Source of the DNA: Arcanobacterium wilhelmae
GTDB lineage: Bacteria > Actinomycetota > Actinomycetes > Actinomycetales > Actinomycetaceae
Direction: 5' to 3'
DNA: 64,000 nucleotides
NCBI RefSeq assembly: GCF_029632765.1
Contig: NZ_CP121247.1
Location: 1,550,001-1,614,000 of the forward strand
Positions 58,780 through 64,000 of the stretch are shown here, piece by piece; position 1 is the stretch's first letter; the number at the start of each line of letters is the position of its first letter. Position numbers and translations under genes: made by a program. The notes below the pieces were generated by a model. It made no database searches. It was not told where the DNA came from and was given only the letters and a program-made list of their open reading frames with translations.

Positions 58780-60106
58780 TCTCGGCCTCCTCAAGGGTGC
58801 GGGTTGTGCGGGCCCTCTGACGGCCCGCACGCGGCGACGGCGGTAGTGCCTGGCCCGGAAGCGGCGGCACCGGGTAACCGTTTTCGAAACCGGTGAATTC
58901 TTCCTCGGCGCGCGCGGCCTCAACCTCTTCCTGGGTGGGCTTCACGCGATCGTCACCGAAGGCAACGATGAGCATGATCAGCGAGTATCCGATCGCGAGG
59001 ATCACCATCACTGCGCGCACGTTGATCGGGTAGGCCATGTTGATGCCGGTAACGATCATGACCAGCGCAAGCCAGCCAAGAGCAAACGGGATCAGGCCCT
59101 TCCACCCGAGCTTCATGAACTGGTCGTAGCGGAAACGTAGCAACGTTCCACGAACCCAGATGAAGACGCACATGAAAGTCCAGCTCTTGAGCAGGAACGT
59201 CAGAACCGGGAACCAACCGACGTTCGGATCCCCACCCCACAGGCTGAAGACAGCCTTTGTAATCGGATCCGCGTGCCAGCCGCCGAAGAACAGCGTGGTG
59301 GCGAGCATCGACAGGTTGAACATGTTCACGTACTCGGACAGGTAGTACCAGCCGAACTTCATCGACGAGTACTCGGTGTGCGGGCCGGCAACGATTTCGC
59401 CTTCGGCCTCGGGAAGATCGAACGGGAGGCGGTTGGCTTCGCCGAACATCGTCACGAAGAAGATGAGGAACGCCGGCATCAACAGAATCACATTCCACAG
59501 CGAACCCTGCGCGTCAACGATTCCAGAGGTAGACATCGTGTTCGCGGTGAGGAACACGGTCACCAGCGACAACCCTTGCGCCAACTCGTAAGAAATCATC
59601 TGGGTGGCGCTTCGCACCGAGCCGTACAGCGGCAGGGTGGACTTTGCCGACCAGCCGCCGAACACCAGACCGTACTCGCCGAGTGCGGCCACAGCCAGCA
59701 CGAAGAGCATCGCCACCGGCGAATCAGCCAGCTGAACCGGCGTGTGGTGGCCGAAGATCGATACCTCAGGGCCAAACGGGATCACCGAAATCACGGTGAA
59801 GGCCGCAAGAGCCGAGATCGCCGGAGCCACGAAGTACACGGCTCGATCGGCACCACGAAGGTTGAAATCTTCTTTCACCAGTAGCTTGATCGCGTCGGGG
59901 ATCGACTGGAGAAGTCCGAACGGGCCCACCACGTTCGGGCCCACACGGTTCTGCATTCGGGCGAGGAGACGTCGCTCAACCCACAGCGCGAAGATCACCG
60001 TCAGGATCAGGAAAACCACGGCCACAACAGCCTTGATGAGCCAGATCCACCAGGTGTCCTGCGAGAAGTCGGCGACAACTCCGCCCACTGTCAAAAAGTG
60101 GTTCAC
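58772..60106 (-). CDS. nuoH: NADH-quinone oxidoreductase subunit H
   Basis: The 444-residue, eight-helix subunit forms part of the quinone chamber. It has [23 protein letters not shown] and [19 protein letters not shown], the family signatures. A hydrophilic C-terminal tail of ~50 residues ([16 protein letters not shown]) extends beyond E. coli NuoH. It overlaps nuoG by four bases. Confidence 0.96.
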   Translation of the reverse strand: MNHFLTVGGVVADFSQDTWWIWLIKAVVAVVFLILTVIFALWVERRLLARMQNRVGPNVVGPFGLLQSIPDAIKLLVKEDFNLRGADRAVYFVAPAISALAAFTVISVIPFGPEVSIFGHHTPVQLADSPVAMLFVLAVAALGEYGLVFGGWSAKSTLPLYGSVRSATQMISYELAQGLSLVTVFLTANTMSTSGIVDAQGSLWNVILLMPAFLIFFVTMFGEANRLPFDLPEAEGEIVAGPHTEYSSMKFGWYYLSEYVNMFNLSMLATTLFFGGWHADPITKAVFSLWGGDPNVGWFPVLTFLLKSWTFMCVFIWVRGTLLRFRYDQFMKLGWKGLIPFALGWLALVMIVTGINMAYPINVRAVMVILAIGYSLIMLIVAFGDDRVKPTQEEVEAARAEEEFTGFENGYPVPPLPGQALPPSPRAGRQRARTTRTLEEAENV

Positions 60107-62685
60107 TTTGCGGCCTCCTTGGAGATGTTGACGACGTCGCCCGCGCTAGCGCCGATCAGCGCCACCTGCGAGAGGGAAGAGTTCTGCGGAACCCACACGA
60201 CGCCGTCGGGCATGTCGACTACCTGGAGGTCCAGGGTGATCGAACCAGTAGGTCCGGTGATGGTCAGCTGCTGTTCAGCGCCGGCACCGCGGGCGGTGGC
60301 GGCGGAAACGAGAGCAACGGACTTGCGAGCAGTGGCCGCCAGGTGCGGCTCGTTGCTCTGAAGCGCACCGAGATCAAGCATCTGCTTCCAGGTGGCGAGA
60401 ACCGCCTGTCCTGGTGCAATGATCGGCGCGGGCGCGGCCTGTGCCTGTGGCGCTTGACCGCGGGCACCGTCCCACGTGCGCAACTGAGCGAATTCATTGA
60501 CGGCGTCCTCAAGGGTTGCGAGGCCAAGATCCACACCCATCTCGGATGCGAGATCGGCCAGGACCGCGCGATCTGGAAGATGGGTGGAGGTCAGAGCCTG
60601 CCCGAACGGGCGCAGGCGACCTTCCCAGTTCACGAACGTGCCACCCTTTTCGGCTGGCGGCGCCACCGGGAGGGCGACGTCGGCGAGTGCGAGGGTTTCC
60701 GTATCGCGTACTTCCAGCTGAACAGTGAAAACGTTCTCAAGGGCTTCCCGTGCACCGGCCGGCAAGTCTGCCAGCTCGACGCCGGCGAGGACCACTCCCC
60801 CGAGCTCGCCCGAAGCGGCAGCCGCGAGGATCTCGCCAGTGGAACGGCCCGGCTTTTCCGGCAGGGTGTCAACTCCCCATACGGACGCGACGTCGACGCG
60901 CGCGGCCGGATCTGCAACAAGGCGACCTCCCGGCAGCAGGTTCGGCATCGCACCGGCGTCGAGGGCACCGCGATCGCCTGCGCGACGCGGAATCCACGCG
61001 AGGCGGGCGCCCGTACGCTGCGCAAGCGCGACGGCGGCCGAGAGGGCACCCGGCGTCGAAGCGGTACGCTCGCCCACCAGGATCACTGCGCCGTCCTTCG
61101 TCAGATCGGCGTAAGCCGCACCGAAGGCGCCTTCGCCGCCGTCGACGATCGCGCCGAGAACCTCAGCCTCGGTGCCAGGAACGGCAGGAATGAAGCGAGC
61201 GAACATCTTCGATGTTCCAAGCGACTTGTATGCAGAAATGACGGACACCGAGGTGGTCTTGGCGAGTGCACCCTTGCGCAGACGCAGGAACACCGAGCCG
61301 ATCTCATCTTCAGCCTCGAGGCCAACCGTCAGAACGTGGCCCGCGTGCTCGAGATCGCCATAAGTGACATCCAGGCCCTTGCCAGCTACAGCGTATGCGA
61401 GGAACTCGTTCTCCTCGGTGCTACCCGGGCGGGTACGGAGGTCGACGTCGTTCGTGCCGAGCACCACGCGTGCGAACTTGGCGTACGCGTAGGCATCCTC
61501 GAGCGTTGCGCGGCCGCCAACCAGCACGCCGACGCCCTTCGCCTTCGCGGCTGTCAAACCCTTCGCGGCTTCCTCAATCGCCTCAAACCAGCTCACCGGC
61601 TCATCCACGCCCTTCAGACGCGGGTAGGCGAGGCGGCCAGCGCCCTGCTGCCAGCGGAACGCGAAACGATCCTTATCGGTAATCCAATCCTCGTTGACCT
61701 CCATATCTTCACCGGCCATGCGGCGAACAACCTCGCCACGGCGGTAATCGACGCGGATCGCGGAGCCCGACGCGTCGTGCTCCGTGACTCCAGGAACCGA
61801 TACGAGATCGAACGGACGAGCGCGGAAACGGTACGCGGCGGACGTGAGAGCACCCACCGGGCAGATCTGGATCACGTTGCCGGAGAAGTACGACGCGAAC
61901 GAACGCCCATCTTCCGCCGTCTGCATCGGAACCATCGGACCAGCGGCGAAGCCTTCCGAAACGCCGTGCTCGCCGGCCGGGCCCGAGAACTCGTTCGCGA
62001 CGACGGGCGCGTGTGCGCCGTCGACGTCGGCGAAGCCGAGCACCGAACCGTCAAACCCGCCAACCTGCGAACCCGGAAGCGAGTGCACGCCGTAGCCTGG
62101 CGTACCGCCGCCGCGGCCCTGAAGGGTAATGAACGCGTCGCCAGCGATCTGGCTCGAGAAACGTGTACAACGCTGGCACAGGATGCAGCGGTCGCGATCG
62201 AGCAGGATCTGGGCAGAAACCGAAATCGGCTTCGGGTAGGTGCGCTTAATATCAACGAAACGCGACTGTGTACGGCCGTCGGTCATTGCCTGGTTCTGCA
62301 GAGGGCACTCGCCGCCCTTGTCGCACACCGGGCAGTCCATCGGGTGGTTGATCAGGAGGAACTCCATCACACCCTTCTGGGCCTTCTTCGCTACCTCGGA
62401 GGTAGCGCCCGTGTAGATCTCCATACCCGGGGAGACCGTCACAGCACACGAGGGCTGCGGCTTAGGCATCTTGCGCACATTGCCCTCGCGATCCGGAGCG
62501 GCCACCTCAACCAGGCACTGGCGGCACGCGGCCGCGGGAGCCAGAAGCGGATGATCGCAGAAACGCGGGATGTGCACGCCCACCTTCTCAGCGGCGCGAA
62601 TAATCAAAGTGCCCTTGGGGACCGAGACCTCCTTGCCGTCCACCTGGACGGTCACGAGTTCGGCCGGAGTATTCTTTTCACTCAT
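60103..62685 (-). CDS. nuoG: NADH-quinone oxidoreductase subunit G
   Basis: The 860-residue subunit has an N-terminal [2Fe-2S] domain (CRQCLVEV), the His-Cys [4Fe-4S] site HPMDCPVCDKGGECPLQ, a second [4Fe-4S] site CILCQRCTRF with a later ICPVGALT, then a molybdopterin-fold domain without cofactor. The accessory N7 cluster motif CxxCxxxC is replaced by Thr301, Asp304 and Ser308 at the same spacing, so N7 should be absent. It overlaps nuoF and nuoH by four bases each. Confidence 0.95.
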   Translation of the reverse strand: MSEKNTPAELVTVQVDGKEVSVPKGTLIIRAAEKVGVHIPRFCDHPLLAPAAACRQCLVEVAAPDREGNVRKMPKPQPSCAVTVSPGMEIYTGATSEVAKKAQKGVMEFLLINHPMDCPVCDKGGECPLQNQAMTDGRTQSRFVDIKRTYPKPISVSAQILLDRDRCILCQRCTRFSSQIAGDAFITLQGRGGGTPGYGVHSLPGSQVGGFDGSVLGFADVDGAHAPVVANEFSGPAGEHGVSEGFAAGPMVPMQTAEDGRSFASYFSGNVIQICPVGALTSAAYRFRARPFDLVSVPGVTEHDASGSAIRVDYRRGEVVRRMAGEDMEVNEDWITDKDRFAFRWQQGAGRLAYPRLKGVDEPVSWFEAIEEAAKGLTAAKAKGVGVLVGGRATLEDAYAYAKFARVVLGTNDVDLRTRPGSTEENEFLAYAVAGKGLDVTYGDLEHAGHVLTVGLEAEDEIGSVFLRLRKGALAKTTSVSVISAYKSLGTSKMFARFIPAVPGTEAEVLGAIVDGGEGAFGAAYADLTKDGAVILVGERTASTPGALSAAVALAQRTGARLAWIPRRAGDRGALDAGAMPNLLPGGRLVADPAARVDVASVWGVDTLPEKPGRSTGEILAAAASGELGGVVLAGVELADLPAGAREALENVFTVQLEVRDTETLALADVALPVAPPAEKGGTFVNWEGRLRPFGQALTSTHLPDRAVLADLASEMGVDLGLATLEDAVNEFAQLRTWDGARGQAPQAQAAPAPIIAPGQAVLATWKQMLDLGALQSNEPHLAATARKSVALVSAATARGAGAEQQLTITGPTGSITLDLQVVDMPDGVVWVPQNSSLSQVALIGASAGDVVNISKEAAK

Positions 62686-64000
62686 TTGACACCTACTTCG
62701 CTGAAGAGAACGGACTTTTCCGGCGGGTACAGCTCGCTGGCCGCCTTCTTCGTGCCGAGCACGAACTCGTCGCGGAACAAATCGATCGCGCTGCGGATCG
62801 GAGTGGCAGCCGCGTCACCCAGCGCACAGAAGGAACGACCCGCGATATTCGACGCGATTTCGTAAATCAGGTCAATATCGGATTCCTTCGCAGTTCCTGT
62901 CTCGAAACGGTGCATAATCTGGCGCATCCAGAACGTGCCCTCACGGCACGGGGTGCACTTGCCGCACGATTCGTGTTGATAGAAATCAGCCCAGCGGGAA
63001 ACCACGCGAACAACCGAAACTGTTTCGTCGAACACCTGAATCGCTCGGGTTGCGAGCATCGAGCCGCCCTCCGCAACTTCCTCGTAGCCAAGCGGGATAT
63101 CCAGATGATCGGGTGTGAACAGCGGAGCGGACGAACCTCCGATCGCATAGAACTTCAGCTCGTGTCCCTCGCGGATACCGCCGGCGAGCTCGATCAACTG
63201 ACGCATCGTAATACCGAACGGGGCCTCGTACTGGCCTGGGTGCTTCACGTGGCCGGAAATCGAGAAGATACCGTGTCCGCGAGAATTCTTCGTTTCTGCG
63301 CCCATCGCCTGGAACCATTCGGTGCCATGCACGAGGATTCCCGGCACAGACGAAATCGACTCCACGTTGTTAATCACGGTGGGGCGAGCGTACAGGCCCT
63401 CGGCCGCCGGGAACGGCGGCTTCAGGCGCGGCTGACCGCGGTAGCCCTCGAGCGAATCGAGAAGCGCAGTTTCCTCACCACAAATGTAGGCGCCAGCGCC
63501 GGCGTGAACCGTGATGTTAAGATCGTAATCACCGTTCGGGCCCTTCCCCTTGCCGAGCAGGCCGGCTTCGCGCGCTTCTCGCACGGCCGCCAGCAGGCGC
63601 CGGTACACGTGAACGACCTCGCCGCGCAGGTAAATGAAACCGTGGTTACCCCCGATCGCCAGCAGACAGATCGCCATGCCCTCGATCAACAGGTGAGGGT
63701 TTGCCATCAGGTGCGGAATATCCTTACACGTGCCCGGTTCGGATTCGTCCGCGTTCACCACGAGGTAGCGCGGACCGCCGTCAGCGGGCGGAAGGAACGA
63801 CCACTTCAGGCCAGTCGGGAAGCCTGCGCCTCCACGGCCGCGAAGCCCCGATTCCTTGATCAGATTGGTGATCGCGCCCGGTTCGGACGCCATCTCCCAC
63901 GCCTTCTCGAGACCTGTGTAGCCGCCGTTGGCGCGGTAGGTATCCAACGTCCAGGAGCGCTCCTTGTCCCACATGTCCGTCAGGACTGGGGCAAGACTTC
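62682..64000 (-). CDS. nuoF: NADH-quinone oxidoreductase subunit F, N terminus cut by window end
   Basis: The flavoprotein subunit oxidises NADH with FMN and cluster N3. It has the FMN site GRGGAGFPTGLKWSF, NADH loop GAGAYICGEETALLDSLEG and [4Fe-4S] ligands in ESCGKCTPCREG and FCALGD. A Met at 63974 could be taken as start, but the frame stays open to 64000 and reads LAPVLTD just upstream, resembling the usual NuoF N terminus, so the gene continues outside the window. Confidence 0.95.
   Translation of the reverse strand, partial: SLAPVLTDMWDKERSWTLDTYRANGGYTGLEKAWEMASEPGAITNLIKESGLRGRGGAGFPTGLKWSFLPPADGGPRYLVVNADESEPGTCKDIPHLMANPHLLIEGMAICLLAIGGNHGFIYLRGEVVHVYRRLLAAVREAREAGLLGKGKGPNGDYDLNITVHAGAGAYICGEETALLDSLEGYRGQPRLKPPFPAAEGLYARPTVINNVESISSVPGILVHGTEWFQAMGAETKNSRGHGIFSISGHVKHPGQYEAPFGITMRQLIELAGGIREGHELKFYAIGGSSAPLFTPDHLDIPLGYEEVAEGGSMLATRAIQVFDETVSVVRVVSRWADFYQHESCGKCTPCREGTFWMRQIMHRFETGTAKESDIDLIYEIASNIAGRSFCALGDAAATPIRSAIDLFRDEFVLGTKKAASELYPPEKSVLFSEVGVK

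Noticed and set aside
60343-62865. 840-codon open frame on the plus strand, opposite nuoG
   Set aside because: It is antisense to a full-length nuoG with all its cofactor motifs. Long antisense frames are expected at this GC content, and its product has no recognisable domain.
63972-63974. ATG at 63974 as the nuoF start
   Set aside because: The frame continues to the window edge and reads LAPVLTD upstream, as in the normal NuoF N terminus; no ribosome site precedes the ATG.

Overview
The window is chromosomal core sequence from a high-GC Gram-positive actinobacterium. The main pointers are the gene order argS-thrB-rho-rpmE-prfA-prmC-tsaC-wecA-atpI-like-atpBEFHAGDC-DUF2550-nucS, a NucS mismatch endonuclease, a SigR/RsrA-type redox sigma pair, a 24-residue bL37 ribosomal protein, an Rv3235-family protein beside secA, and an 'anchored repeat' metal ABC transporter. 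The compact layout and this mix of genes suggest Actinomycetaceae (Trueperella/Arcanobacterium-like). That placement is inference. No insertion sequence, prophage, CRISPR array or rRNA was seen.

1-6.6 kb: the 3' end of a GH13 alpha-glucosidase faces a three-gene minus-strand envelope unit (membrane protein, lipoprotein, thioredoxin/TPR protein). A plus-strand DivIVA-like protein with an unusually regular 11-residue coiled coil follows, then nucS with a small zinc-finger partner. 6.6-23 kb: a minus-strand block runs from argS down to atpC, covering translation, termination, cell-wall lipid carrier and the F1Fo ATP synthase. Homoserine kinase sits alone here without hom, thrC or lysA, and its ATP loop is degenerate.

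23-30.6 kb: an intergenic tandem palindrome and tRNA-Arg(CCG), then a glycerophosphodiesterase, an M23 peptidase, an SGNH-like protein, bL37, and sigR-rsrA with a recognisable auto-regulatory promoter lying in the end of nagA. nagBA and a zinc alcohol dehydrogenase follow. 30.7-34.8 kb: a four-gene metal-uptake operon behind a Fur/Zur-like box; both its substrate-binding protein and its companion surface protein carry the same His-rich anchored-repeat domain.

34.9-42.9 kb: DoxX-like protein, aroA, rsgA, a phosphoribosyltransferase and sbcDC. 42.9-47.5 kb: a poorly understood actinobacterial cluster (DUF6912, a frameshifted CpaE/ParA-like gene, a SAF/CpaB-like gene, a small HTH protein, a LysM membrane protein, an Rv3235-family protein). 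47.6-64 kb: secA, a polyprenyl diphosphate synthase (probably the menaquinone tail) and a tightly overlapping nuoFGHIJKLMN operon, cut by the window end inside nuoF. The window therefore holds both ends of respiratory energy conservation, complex I with its quinone tail synthase and the ATP synthase.

Nothing here is clearly a wholly new system. The best leads are the frameshifted CpaE-like/SAF/HTH/LysM cluster, the metal transporter with its candidate operator, the tandem palindrome, and a 12-mer that occurs seven times on one strand only.
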